From contig CAYYKJ010000010.1 in the NCBI GenBank assembly GCA_964441265.1, positions 1 to 54,129 of the forward strand: a DNA stretch of 54,129 nt, in the 5' to 3' direction. Position numbers and translations under genes: made by a program. Positions 17,442 through 25,544 of the stretch are shown one piece after another (position 1 is the stretch's first letter; each line of letters starts with the position of its first letter). The notes under the pieces were generated by a model. The model saw only the letters and a list, made by a program, of their open reading frames with translations, had not been told where the DNA came from and did no database searches. This DNA comes from JAFGDH01 sp964441265 (lineage in GTDB: Archaea; Aenigmatarchaeota; Aenigmatarchaeia; QMZP01; QMZT01).

Positions 17442-18692
17442 GTGATCTCCATGTGGGCAGAACAGAACGTCAGGGATGACGACAGGGAATATTTCGATGC
17501 CGAGCAGAATGAGCTCAGGAGGATAAACGAGTCCCTGGAGATGATCCCCTCGGAGAACTTCCCGAGCAGGGACGTCCTCCATGCCCTGGGGTCTATATTC
17601 AACAACAAATACGCAGAGGGATACCCCTCAAAGAGATATTACGGGGGGAACGAATTCATAGACGTGGTGGAGAACCTCGCCATAGACCGGGCCAAGAAGC
17701 TGTTCAACTGCGACCACGTGAACGTACAGCCGTACTCCGGATCACCCGCCAACATAGCGGTCTATTTCGCGCTCCTCAAACCGGGAGAAAAGCTCATGGG
17801 TATGAACCTCGCCATGGGTGGACACCTTACCCATGGGCACCCGGTCAATTTCTCCGGGAAGATGTACGAAAGCGTCCAGTACGGAGTCGATCCCGAGACC
17901 CACCTGATAGACTACGACAAGGTCCTGGAACTCGCCAAAAAGGAGAAGCCCGGCATAATCGTGTCCGGGGCGACAGCATATCCGAGGACCATCGACTTCA
18001 AGCGTTTCAGCGAGATCGCACAGGAAGTCGGGGCGGTCTCGATGTCCGACATAGCCCACATAGCGGGGCTGATATCGGGCGGAGTCCATCCTTCACCCTT
18101 CCCCTTCACCGACATAGTCACCACGACCACGCACAAGACCCTCCGCGGTCCCAGGGGGGCTATGATAATGTGCAAACAGGAATTCGCGGAGAAGATAGAC
18201 AAGGCTGTCTTTCCCGGTCTTCAGGGAGGCCCCCACGAACATGCCATAGCCGCCAAGGCGATTGCCTTCAGGGAGGCTCTCAAACCGGAGTTCAAGGATT
18301 ACGCCAAGCAGATAGTCAGCAACGCCAAAGCCCTCGCGGAGAGCATGATGTCCAGGGGGCTCACCCTGGTCTCCGGAGGGACCGACAACCACCTCATCCT
18401 GGTCGACCTCAGGGACAAGGAGGTCAGCGGAAAGGAAGCGGAGGAAGCGCTCGACAAGGCAGGGATCACGGTGAACAAGAACACCATTCCCTACGACCCC
18501 AGAAAGCCGTGGGACCCGTCCGGAATCCGCCTGGGGACACCGGCGATCACCACCAGAGGAATGAAGGAACCCGAGATGAAAATCATCGGGGAGCTGATCG
18601 AGAAGGCGATAGAAAACGTGAAGGACGGGACGGAGCTGTCCAATATCAGGGAAAAAGTAAAAGAGCTCTGCAGGGATTTCCCTGTTTACTGA
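17442..18692 (+). CDS. glyA: Serine hydroxymethyltransferase
   Basis: PLP enzyme that interconverts serine and glycine with transfer of a one-carbon unit to a pterin carrier. 416 aa, with SENFPSRDVLHALGS, the YAEGYPSKRYYGG motif, the PLP lysine in TTTHKTLRGPRGA and IRLGTPAITTRG. A TATA-like AACAATATAAATC (17402-17414) predicts a transcript start near the coding start, so the mRNA is probably leaderless. The start may be GTG at 17442 or ATG at 17451. It is divergent from trxB. Confidence 0.96.
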   Translation: MISMWAEQNVRDDDREYFDAEQNELRRINESLEMIPSENFPSRDVLHALGSIFNNKYAEGYPSKRYYGGNEFIDVVENLAIDRAKKLFNCDHVNVQPYSGSPANIAVYFALLKPGEKLMGMNLAMGGHLTHGHPVNFSGKMYESVQYGVDPETHLIDYDKVLELAKKEKPGIIVSGATAYPRTIDFKRFSEIAQEVGAVSMSDIAHIAGLISGGVHPSPFPFTDIVTTTTHKTLRGPRGAMIMCKQEFAEKIDKAVFPGLQGGPHEHAIAAKAIAFREALKPEFKDYAKQIVSNAKALAESMMSRGLTLVSGGTDNHLILVDLRDKEVSGKEAEEALDKAGITVNKNTIPYDPRKPWDPSGIRLGTPAITTRGMKEPEMKIIGELIEKAIENVKDGTELSNIREKVKELCRDFPVY

Positions 18693-18708
18693 ATCCAGCG
18701 AAGGCTTT

Positions 18709-19344
18709 TTATTTTCCGAGGGGTACCAGAAATTCCTCATATTTCTCTATCATTTTCCTTATATCAGAGGTAAATTCAGCTGGACTATTTTCCATTTTTT
18801 CTTTCAGTCTCTCCAGAGAGAATATTTCGACCCCGGAGCTTTCCCCGTCAGCGAACATTATGGACCCGTCGTAGTAACCGATATAGACATAAGAAACATA
18901 AGGCATGGAAAATCTTTCCCCGTTGCGGGAAATCCTTATAGATGAATCATTCCGGATCAAACCGATCCTCTTTATAATCCCGGTTATTTTCAAATTTATC
19001 GAACCGACCGCATCTTCAAAATCCTTCTTCCCGAGAACGGCAACAGGAAAACCGAGTTCTTCCGAGCATTCCTTTATAATGGCAACGTCCTCTTCCAGAC
19101 CCTCCGGGACGTGGCCCCCGATCGTCTTGTCATAAAGGTCGGGATTTTCTTTCTTGGTCTCGCTCCTTTTCTGGAGATATATCTTTCCCCTGGAATTCAT
19201 GAGGAGCAAAATAACCCTCTTCACTTTTTTCGTGATTTTCCCGGTCTCCCTGAATTCTTTCTTACTACCAGAATAAAATTTGTCTCTTTCTTCCACCCCG
19301 AGTAATTTTCCATCGGAGTCAAAGACTTCCAGCAGTTCACTCAT
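18709..19344 (-). CDS. Nudix hydrolase, IPP-isomerase-like
   Basis: A 211-aa Nudix-fold protein. The N-terminal part (LEVFDSDGKLLGVEERD...FRETGKITKKVKRVILLLM) resembles the IPP isomerase/YfcD-type Nudix group. The Nudix box is present as GGHVPEGLEEDVAIIKECSEELGF, but the first Glu of the box is Leu and the Arg is Lys, while the metal-binding EE pair is kept. The substrate is unknown; isopentenyl diphosphate isomerisation or nucleotide hydrolysis are both possible. Convergent with glyA. Confidence 0.75.
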   Translation of the reverse strand: MSELLEVFDSDGKLLGVEERDKFYSGSKKEFRETGKITKKVKRVILLLMNSRGKIYLQKRSETKKENPDLYDKTIGGHVPEGLEEDVAIIKECSEELGFPVAVLGKKDFEDAVGSINLKITGIIKRIGLIRNDSSIRISRNGERFSMPYVSYVYIGYYDGSIMFADGESSGVEIFSLERLKEKMENSPAEFTSDIRKMIEKYEEFLVPLGK

Positions 19345-19432
19345 AAAAATAAATTGTTTTTATCCGATATAAATCAAAGCATCGAAAGAAAAAGCACCGG
19401 AGGGAACCCCCTCCTCTATAGATCATCCGGAT

Positions 19433-19669
19433 TCATTCCGTTTTCTCTTCGTCTTTCCCGGAATCCTCTTCACTGCTTTCTTCGTCCTCGCCGGACGAAT
19501 CCTCGGGTTCTTCCGAGTCACCGCATTCTTTGCAGTGAGGGCACCCCGAGCATCCGCTATCCTCTTCCGTTTTATCCTCGTCTTGCTCCTGCGATTCCTC
19601 TTCCTGCTTCTCCTCGGATTCGGATTCTTCCTCCTCTATGAAAACACTGGTATGCTTGATGTCTTCCAT
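19433..19669 (-). CDS. Small, very acidic Cys-rich protein
   Basis: A 78-aa protein, more than half Glu, Asp and Ser, with a central cluster CSGCPHCKEC (residues about 40-49) where two overlapping CxxC pairs could hold zinc or an Fe-S centre. GGGGTGA six bases before the ATG supports real translation despite low complexity. There is no signal peptide. No family is recognised; it resembles in general style the archaeal zinc-finger microproteins. Confidence 0.65.
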   Translation of the reverse strand: MEDIKHTSVFIEEEESESEEKQEEESQEQDEDKTEEDSGCSGCPHCKECGDSEEPEDSSGEDEESSEEDSGKDEEKTE

Positions 19670-19762
19670 GTAGATTCACCCCTTAGTTTTTATTCGAAAA
19701 AATTCGGATTATTATAGTTGGTCGGATTGGTATAAAAGGTTTCGGAAAAAATCTGGGTATCA

Positions 19763-21013
19763 TCAGGCATACTCACTCTTTATGACGTATTCGCTTTTTA
19801 TTTTGTAGGTGTTGTTTATCTCGTAATCCCCCGAGAGGTCCTCTTCCTTTCCGACGTCAACTTTGCTCTCTTCCTCGGAATAATCATCAGGGACATCGAA
19901 CTCGACCGATACCTCCTCATTGACCTCGGACTGCTGGGTGCTGGAAGTCTGGAATCTCCAGATCTCCTCCCTGCTATTGAGATCGACGGCGTAAAGGTGG
20001 CAGTCCCACGAGCCGAAGTAGATGACACCCCTGTCGATTGTGGGCCTGCAATAGACAGGCCCGTCTGTTTTGAACCTCCACACCTCCTTTCCTGTGTCTT
20101 TCCGGAGCACGTGCAGGAAATTTTCATGGGAGCCAAAGTAAAGGTGATCACCGTGAATCAGAATGTCCATTGCCCCGTAATCTATCATGGTCCTGAATCT
20201 CCAGATTTCCTTGCCGGTAACGGCGTCTATGGAGTAGATATTGTCGTCCATGGAAGTGAAATATAGTTTCTCGTCCTTCAGAAAGCACGACCCTATTTCT
20301 CCGCCTGTCCTGAACCTCCATAACTCTTTGCCGGAACTTATTTCCAGTGCGTAAAGGTTGCCGTCGAAGGATCCGAAGAAGATGACCCCGTTTCTCACGG
20401 GGTTCTCGAACCAGTTGTTAACATGGCCGCCTGTCCTGAACTTCCAGATCTCGCTCCCGTCCTTCCTGCCGAGAGCATACATGTATCCATCATAAGCCCC
20501 AACCAGAAGAACGTCATCATGTATGGTGGGCATGCTCGCCACCTCGTCCCCGGTCCTGAACCTCCAGAGTTCCTCCCCGGTTTTCGCATCAAGCACATAA
20601 ACCTTCTTATCTTGGGAGGTCACGTAAACAATTCCCTCCGAGACCTTCGCGGTGGAAGCTATCTTACCTCCCGTCCTGAATCTCCACATCTCCTCTCCCG
20701 TATCCGCGATCAGCGCGTAAAGGTTGCGGTCGTAAGAGCCGATATAAACGATGCCCTCCGAAATTACGGGGGAAGAATTCATTACCAAGTCATCTGTCTG
20801 GAATCTCCACACCTCCCTCCCCTTCCGGTCGACCGCGTAAACATTATGGTCACATGAGCCGAAAATTATCAGTTCCCGGCGGACCGCGGGAGTGCTGCAG
20901 ACTGAGCCCCCGAAACCGACGTTCCATGTCTCCGAAAACCTCTTCTTTCTCTTTATTTCTAGGACTCCGACCTCGGCGTCAAAATCATCGAATCCCGTCC
21001 CGAAATCCTCCAT
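19763..21013 (-). CDS. Cytosolic PQQ-type beta-propeller protein
   Basis: A 416-aa protein built from eight repeats, each with the tryptophan-docking motif (G(K/E)E(V/L/I)WRF(R/Q)TG) and a YAL/YAVD-like strand; the repeats fill residues about 45-375. The tail (about 380-416) is acidic. There is no signal peptide when started at the ATG at 21013, which has a TTTTTAT box about 25 nt upstream (leaderless). BamB-like outer-membrane and PQQ-dehydrogenase members are exported; this one appears cytosolic and lacks visible catalytic residues, so it is probably a scaffold or repeat-fold protein. Confidence 0.8.
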   Translation of the reverse strand: MEDFGTGFDDFDAEVGVLEIKRKKRFSETWNVGFGGSVCSTPAVRRELIIFGSCDHNVYAVDRKGREVWRFQTDDLVMNSSPVISEGIVYIGSYDRNLYALIADTGEEMWRFRTGGKIASTAKVSEGIVYVTSQDKKVYVLDAKTGEELWRFRTGDEVASMPTIHDDVLLVGAYDGYMYALGRKDGSEIWKFRTGGHVNNWFENPVRNGVIFFGSFDGNLYALEISSGKELWRFRTGGEIGSCFLKDEKLYFTSMDDNIYSIDAVTGKEIWRFRTMIDYGAMDILIHGDHLYFGSHENFLHVLRKDTGKEVWRFKTDGPVYCRPTIDRGVIYFGSWDCHLYAVDLNSREEIWRFQTSSTQQSEVNEEVSVEFDVPDDYSEEESKVDVGKEEDLSGDYEINNTYKIKSEYVIKSEYA

Positions 21014-21115
21014 GGTATAAAATTGAACGGAAAGAATAAAAATCAGGAAACGGTTATTCTGATTTCCACCGGGTCCGGTTTGTCTGCCTCCCTGACGCAC
21101 ATTTAATAGAAAAAC

Positions 21116-21540
21116 ATGAAGGAGGGAATAGATATCAAAGAGGTCGAATCCGTAGTAAGGAATGTTCTGGGGAGGGACAAGAACATAGTTGCTGCGTACA
21201 TATACGGTTTCGCCGCCAGGGGCGCCAAAAGGCCGGGAGATATCGATATCGGGTGCTGGTGAAGGATGTTTCTGTCCTTGACGAAAATCCATATTTCGAA
21301 TCGGACATGGCGCTGAAAATCGAAGATAAACTCGGAATAAAAACGCCCCTGGATATGAGAGTGTTGAACAGGGCCGGACTGAGATTCGCAAACCAGATTC
21401 TGAAATACGGAAGGCTGATATTCAGCAGGGACGAGAGAAAAAGGGTAAATTTCGAAACAATATCCATATCCAATTATCTTGATTTCATGCCATTCCTTCA
21501 CGAATATGAAAAAATGAGAGCGCAGAGGTTTGCGGTATGA
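21116..21540 (+). pseudogene. Frameshifted MNT-type nucleotidyltransferase (MntA-like antitoxin)
   Basis: From the ATG at 21116 the protein reads YIYGFAARG...PGDIDIG, a minimal nucleotidyltransferase active site, then hits TGA near 21259. The family continues in another frame (VLVKDVSVLDENPYFESD... to 21540), so one base is missing near 21251. The GSx10DxD motif has Phe in place of the key Ser, a second lesion. The end overlaps the ATG of a HEPN gene, the usual order of mntA-hepT toxin-antitoxin pairs in which MntA AMPylates and silences HepT. Confidence 0.75.
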
Positions 21541-21775
21541 AACCGGACAGAGAACTGATTGAGGAAAAGATCGATATAATCGAGAAGAACATGAAAAGAA
21601 AGTAATCGGGAAGGATCTGTTTGAAAAACTGAGGGAAATGGCAAAATTCAGAAACATACTCGTTCACATGTATGAAGACGTCGAAGCGAAAAGACTACAC
21701 ATCATACTGGAAAAGGATCTGGAGGACATAAGGGAGTTCATAAAGCATGTTCTCATGTCCGCTGAGAAATCATGA
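21537..21775 (+). pseudogene. HEPN (HepT-like) toxin gene with internal deletion
   Basis: Opens as MKPDRELIEEKIDIIEKNMKRK and stops at 21603. The family's C-terminal half resumes in another frame from about 21601 (VIGKDLFEKLREMAKFRNILVHMYED... to 21775), keeping the RNase motif RNILVH. About 45-50 codons that normally form the middle helices are absent, so the deletion is both internal and out of frame. Together with the broken MNT gene it is a dead toxin-antitoxin module. Confidence 0.75.
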
Positions 21776-21814
21776 TTTCTTCCCTTCCCGGTTACTCACG
21801 GATTCCCGGAAAAA

Positions 21815-21825
21815 TATTTTATAAT
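21815..21825 (+). promoter_or_regulatory. TATA-like box of the nucleoside phosphorylase gene
   Basis: TATTTTATAAT is centred about 27 nt before the ATG at 21847, fitting a leaderless transcript. It lies just after the HEPN remnant. Confidence 0.5.
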
Positions 21826-21846
21826 GTCCATTATCATACAATTATC

Positions 21847-22590
21847 ATGGCATCGCTACACGGCTTCGGGGAGGTACCGGAAAACGTGATCATCCATGAT
21901 GACCGTGAATCTATAGAGAAGCTGAAGAGCAGGCTGGATAATCCGGTCAGGGTGAAAAACAGGAGATACCTCGTCTACATGGGTTCTCACGGAGGGGAGC
22001 CGGTCATGCTGATCACCACAGGGATGGGCGGAGCCAAGACGGCCATAGTGGTGGACGAGATCATTCCCATGGGAGCAAGGAACATAATCAAGCTCGGGAC
22101 ATTCGGCGCGATCCGGAAAGGCATAGAGATTGGTGATATATTCATTCCGGAGGGGGCGATAAGGGCCGACGGGGTGAGCGAGGCCTACGTGAAAGGGGGG
22201 CTCATGGCCAAAGCGAGCGGCGGCCTCCGGAGGAAGGCCGTGGAGGCGGCAAAAGAGATGGTAATAAAAACCGGCGGGGGAACGATATGGTCCACGAGCG
22301 CATACTTTCCAGTGGTTCGCGGATTCTCCCCCGATAAGAAATACCAATACGATACGTGGAAGAGGAAAGCGTTCGGCGTGGAGATGGAGTGCGCTGCCCT
22401 CTTCACTTCCTCTGAATTCCACGGGACGGATTCCCTGGCGATTCTGATATGCAACAGGGACTGGGAAACATGCGACGGATTGCGGAAAGGCAGGAAAGTC
22501 GAATGGAACAAATACAGGAAATCGGAAAGGTTCAGCGAACAGACAGAAAAGGCAATGGAACTCGCATTCAGGACCATTGAGAAAACATAG
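21847..22590 (+). CDS. Nucleoside phosphorylase (PNP/UDP family)
   Basis: Phosphorolysis of a purine nucleoside or uridine to base plus ribose 1-phosphate. The 247-aa protein contains ITTGMGGAKTAIVVDEI (phosphate/ribose loop), IKLGTFGAI, and the nucleoside-binding EMECAALF near residue 180. The ATG at 21847 was chosen by the TATA spacing; an upstream in-frame start is unlikely. Ribose 1-phosphate from this step can feed archaeal AMP/ribose salvage. It is convergent with the next gene, 3 nt apart. Confidence 0.88.
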   Translation: MASLHGFGEVPENVIIHDDRESIEKLKSRLDNPVRVKNRRYLVYMGSHGGEPVMLITTGMGGAKTAIVVDEIIPMGARNIIKLGTFGAIRKGIEIGDIFIPEGAIRADGVSEAYVKGGLMAKASGGLRRKAVEAAKEMVIKTGGGTIWSTSAYFPVVRGFSPDKKYQYDTWKRKAFGVEMECAALFTSSEFHGTDSLAILICNRDWETCDGLRKGRKVEWNKYRKSERFSEQTEKAMELAFRTIEKT

Positions 22591-22593
22591 AAA

Positions 22594-23400
22594 TCATCTC
22601 TTCTTCCACGCGTCCCTGATCTTCTGCATGGAATATTCGACGTAATCCCTGTCCCTGGTGAAAACCTCAAAGGTAATGGTCTTCTTGTACCGTATTCTCC
22701 TGAGCGCCCTCACGATTCCCTCATAGTCCAGCTCTCCCGTCCCCAGGGGTAGATGGTCATCGCTCCTCCCGGAGTTGTCGCTCATGTGGACGTGCTCCAG
22801 GCGCCTGCTGAACCTCCTTATCGCCTCGGTGCATCCGCTTTTCCCCTCCGCGATGAAAAGGTGTCCGAAATCCAGGTGAAGGCCCAGGTCCCTCACCCTG
22901 TTGATCACGTATCCGAAATTCTCGATCCTGGAACAGAGCATCTGGAATGATCCGTTCTCCATGACCACCTTAACGCCCCTTTCCTTCCCGTGATCCACCA
23001 GCTGCCTTATGCTGTCCGCGTAATCGTCGAGTATCTTCCTCCGGAACCTCCCATCCTCGAATCCCATCATGTCGAAGTTATCGAAATGGAAAACCACCTT
23101 CCCCGCTTCCAGCTCCACGCAGGCGTCTATGCTCTTCTTCCCTTCCTCCACCCAGGCCTTCCTCACTCCCTCGAACGGGCTTCCCAGGTCATACCACCAT
23201 GCAGTGTGGGCGAGGGCGAACATACCGTATCTTTCGAGGAGGGAGGTTATTTCCACGCTCTTCCTGAGTAATTGCTCCGGTCTTCCCCTTGGGGGCTCCA
23301 TGCCTATCTCCACGTAATCCATCCCCAGATCACTGGCCAGCTTTATCTGCTCCAGAACGTCTTCCCATGGGGTGGTGAGCATTCCGAATTTGGGGGGCAT
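22594..23400 (-). CDS. Sugar-phosphate isomerase/epimerase-like TIM barrel protein
   Basis: A 268-aa protein of the xylose-isomerase-like/AP endonuclease 2 superfamily. Barrel strands carry likely metal ligands: YVEIGMEP at the start, KVVFHFDN, KVVMENGS (Glu), LHLDFGH (Asp, His), LEHVHMSDN (His) and a final ITFEVF (Glu). It could be a sugar isomerase or endonuclease IV-like; the latter usually has more conserved His/Glu sets, so isomerase/epimerase is preferred. The start codon lies just after an AT-rich box. Confidence 0.82.
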   Translation of the reverse strand: MPPKFGMLTTPWEDVLEQIKLASDLGMDYVEIGMEPPRGRPEQLLRKSVEITSLLERYGMFALAHTAWWYDLGSPFEGVRKAWVEEGKKSIDACVELEAGKVVFHFDNFDMMGFEDGRFRRKILDDYADSIRQLVDHGKERGVKVVMENGSFQMLCSRIENFGYVINRVRDLGLHLDFGHLFIAEGKSGCTEAIRRFSRRLEHVHMSDNSGRSDDHLPLGTGELDYEGIVRALRRIRYKKTITFEVFTRDRDYVEYSMQKIRDAWKKR

Positions 23401-23457
23401 ATATATATTTTTGGACTGAGCGCTATATAAAAACGGGTTTTCTCCGGAAGAAGGGAG

Positions 23458-23991
23458 TCACTTCTCTATTACCTTGTCGAAAAACAGCGATATCTTGTTC
23501 ATGAAATTGCCGCCCTTGGGAACGGTGGTGAATATGGTCGTCTTGAGCCTGTTCTGCTGAGACTGATCCACCACGGATTTCACGAACTTGACCACCGTGT
23601 TCTCCGTGTTGTATATGAGCAGCGTGCTCAGCGAATCCATCACGAGGAACTTGTCCGAGGGGATATTGTCCATGAATTCCCTGATCGCAACCCCAAGTCC
23701 GGTCAGGTCGGAGGGATTCGATATATGGAGCACGTTCTTCCCTCCTTTCGGTTCTCCCATAGAGGTCGTTATGCAGTCGATGAAGAATATCTTTTCTGTA
23801 TCTATTTTGCTGTCCTCGAGAATCTTCCTCACCGCGCTCTCCGGTTTGTTGAAGCACACATAGATTCCCGGGACCTTCTTCTTGGTGTAGTCCCTTATGA
23901 TTTCGTTGGTCGCGTCCTGCAGTTTATCCGTCCCCGTCACTACGAGAGCGGCATATGAATCCCCCAGATTCTCGAGATGTTTCAAGGACAT
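23458..23991 (-). CDS. RecA/KaiC-like domain protein lacking a Walker A motif
   Basis: A 177-aa protein whose core resembles the KaiC/RAD55 ATPase fold of archaea: IYVCFNKPESAVRKIL (helix after strand 2), KIFFIDCI (strand 3), KFLVMDSLSTLLIY (Walker B-like, Asp-Ser), then TTIFTTVPKGG. No GxxxxGK(S/T) loop is present, so ATP binding is doubtful. Similar archaeal proteins are thought to be regulatory or sensor partners. It is followed by an Lrp regulator gene upstream on the same strand, 54 nt away. Confidence 0.6.
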   Translation of the reverse strand: MSLKHLENLGDSYAALVVTGTDKLQDATNEIIRDYTKKKVPGIYVCFNKPESAVRKILEDSKIDTEKIFFIDCITTSMGEPKGGKNVLHISNPSDLTGLGVAIREFMDNIPSDKFLVMDSLSTLLIYNTENTVVKFVKSVVDQSQQNRLKTTIFTTVPKGGNFMNKISLFFDKVIEK

Positions 23992-24045
23992 ATTATTTAA
24001 TTGGGATTAATTCTTAAAACCTTTACTGTAACTCGTGCCTCGGGA

Positions 24046-24627
24046 TCATGAGCCTCTCACCACACTCTCCCTGAACTTGCTTATCTCTCCCATCGGCAGT
24101 GGTATTCCGTTTCTTCCCCCGCCGTATTCATTTATGAGTTTGTCCAGCACCTGCTCGGGGGAATTTTTTATGAGGCTGTGGTGGGAAAATATGTAGATTT
24201 TTATTATCTGCACGTATTTGTTCAGATCGGAAGAAACTTTTATGGTATGGAAATAGTCGTCCAGCTCCGTCAGGTTCCTGAAGCCGCAGAGGGCTATGTG
24301 AGTCGCGGAGCCCTCCGGTATACGGTAAACGTTTATCATGTGGGGGAGATTGGCTATCTTTTCCTCTATCCCCAGCTCCCCCATGTCCTCCCAGCTCTTG
24401 GGCGTGAATTTCATTATCGCGAATGCGAACGTGTTGAGGCCGAGCTTTCCGTAATCTACCCTTGTGGTGTATCCCTTCACTATCCCGCTCTTCTCCAGTT
24501 TCTTCCGTATTTTCCCCACAGCCTGCTTGGTTATTTTGAGGTGCCGGGATATTTCCGTATCGGTTATCCTGCCGTCCTTGATGAGAAGCTTGAGCGCCTT
24601 TTTCTCGTTCCGGGTCAGCTTTATCAT
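24046..24627 (-). CDS. Lrp/AsnC-family transcriptional regulator
   Basis: A 193-aa protein. An HTH at residues 3-50 (LTRNEKKALKLLIKDGRITDTEIS...ITKQAVGKIRKKLEKSGIVKGY) has the standard Lrp opening. The C-terminal part is AsnC-like (FAFAIMKFTP..., ALCGFRNLTELDDYFHTIK) plus about 45 extra residues. A TATA-like stretch is present upstream. It may be a local or global regulator; the ligand is unknown. Confidence 0.85.
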   Translation of the reverse strand: MIKLTRNEKKALKLLIKDGRITDTEISRHLKITKQAVGKIRKKLEKSGIVKGYTTRVDYGKLGLNTFAFAIMKFTPKSWEDMGELGIEEKIANLPHMINVYRIPEGSATHIALCGFRNLTELDDYFHTIKVSSDLNKYVQIIKIYIFSHHSLIKNSPEQVLDKLINEYGGGRNGIPLPMGEISKFRESVVRGS

Positions 24628-24731
24628 GTTAATTTTTAACGATGGCGGGGTTTAAAAAGTTAATGCGGTGTTCGTTTAAACAACGGGAAAACTTTCCGCC
24701 CGGTTGATTTTATAAACAAAATCCGGAGTCT

Positions 24732-25100
24732 TCACTTCACCTCCAGAAACCTCTTCTGCCTGAGGAAAACCACTCTGGCGCCGGCTTTCCTGATCCTCTT
24801 CTGGAGCTCAGCATCCTGCGTGCACACCACGTAATTGTCTTCCCCGGCGAGTCTGGCCATGTCGTCGTCCGCATTGGTCCCACCGGTTTCGATCACCTTC
24901 CCGCCCCTGATCAGGTAGAGCCGGAAGGCCTCATTGCCGTTCTTCAGCTTCTTGAGCTCCTCCAGGACGGGGGAGACGGTATACATGTCCGGCTTCCCGA
25001 ACTTCCGGAGCTCGCTGTAGATATCCACCTTGAACTGATAGGGGATCACCAGGAAATTGGTGTCCAGGAGGAACTTCACCTGCCTGTCCTTTTCTGCCAT
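24732..25100 (-). CDS. PIN-domain nuclease, archaeal Fcf1/Utp24-like
   Basis: A 122-aa PIN domain with the acidic residues in place: Asp in FLLDTNFLV, Glu in VLEELKKL, Asp in NADDDMARLA and CTQDAELQKR. It begins like the VapC9/Fcf1 type (LLDTNFLVIPYQF), which in archaea is linked to rRNA processing rather than to mobile toxin-antitoxin pairs. No small antitoxin gene lies next to it, in line with a housekeeping role. Confidence 0.82.
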   Translation of the reverse strand: MAEKDRQVKFLLDTNFLVIPYQFKVDIYSELRKFGKPDMYTVSPVLEELKKLKNGNEAFRLYLIRGGKVIETGGTNADDDMARLAGEDNYVVCTQDAELQKRIRKAGARVVFLRQKRFLEVK

Positions 25101-25134
25101 ATTTTATCTGTGACATGGAATCTATATTAAACTT

Positions 25135-25379
25135 TCATCGGAAAACGTCTGCTTTTCCGGGAGGAACACCGTATTTTTTCAAAACGGTCAAAACCGTCTT
25201 CCTCGCATTCTCGAAAGAACAGTCTTCGCTTTTTTTCAGGGCATGTGTTATACTGTCATCTATTTCCGAAAGAACCCCGTACTTTTCAAAGGGAATTATG
25301 AATTTGTGCCGATATATTAATTCTGGACTCCTCGTTACCTGAATGGACCAATTTCCTTCCTGAAATAGTCATTTTGCAT
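25135..25379 (-). pseudogene. Frameshifted small protein gene
   Basis: From the ATG at 25379 the frame reads MQNDYFRKEIGPFR and stops. An overlapping frame continues as VTRSPELIYRHKFIIPFEKYG... to ADVFR and a stop at 25135, with balanced protein-like composition. The continuation has no ATG/GTG/TTG start of its own, so one base change joins the halves into an 80-aa protein. A TATA-like box sits about 25 nt upstream of the ATG. No family is recognised. Confidence 0.55.
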
Positions 25380-25398
25380 GTTTTTTATTATTGCACAA

Positions 25399-25408
25399 CT
25401 TTTAAAAA
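25399..25408 (-). promoter_or_regulatory. TATA-like box for the minus-strand small gene
   Basis: TTTTTAAAAG on the minus strand is about 25 nt before the ATG at 25379, which supports transcription of the frameshifted gene. Confidence 0.45.
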
Positions 25409-25423
25409 AGGGGTGCAGCAGAT

Positions 25424-25435
25424 TATGTATAAATA
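25424..25435 (+). promoter_or_regulatory. TATA-like box for smc
   Basis: TATGTATAAATA predicts a transcript start near 25455 and a leader of about 90 nt before the smc ATG, long for this window. The leader holds a complete 6-codon reading frame, MSKLLS-stop (25478-25498). Confidence 0.45.
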
Positions 25436-25544
25436 GGTTCGCCTACATAATATAATAATAACAAAAACCGGCAGATAATGAGCAAGTTATTGAGTTAACG
25501 CGGGCAGGTTTTTTCGCCGTTTCGCAAGTTGGGGTCAGGATAAC

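Noticed and set aside
24732..25100. The PIN protein as the toxin of a VapBC pair.
   Set aside because: No antitoxin gene is adjacent, and the opening resembles the Fcf1-like housekeeping group.
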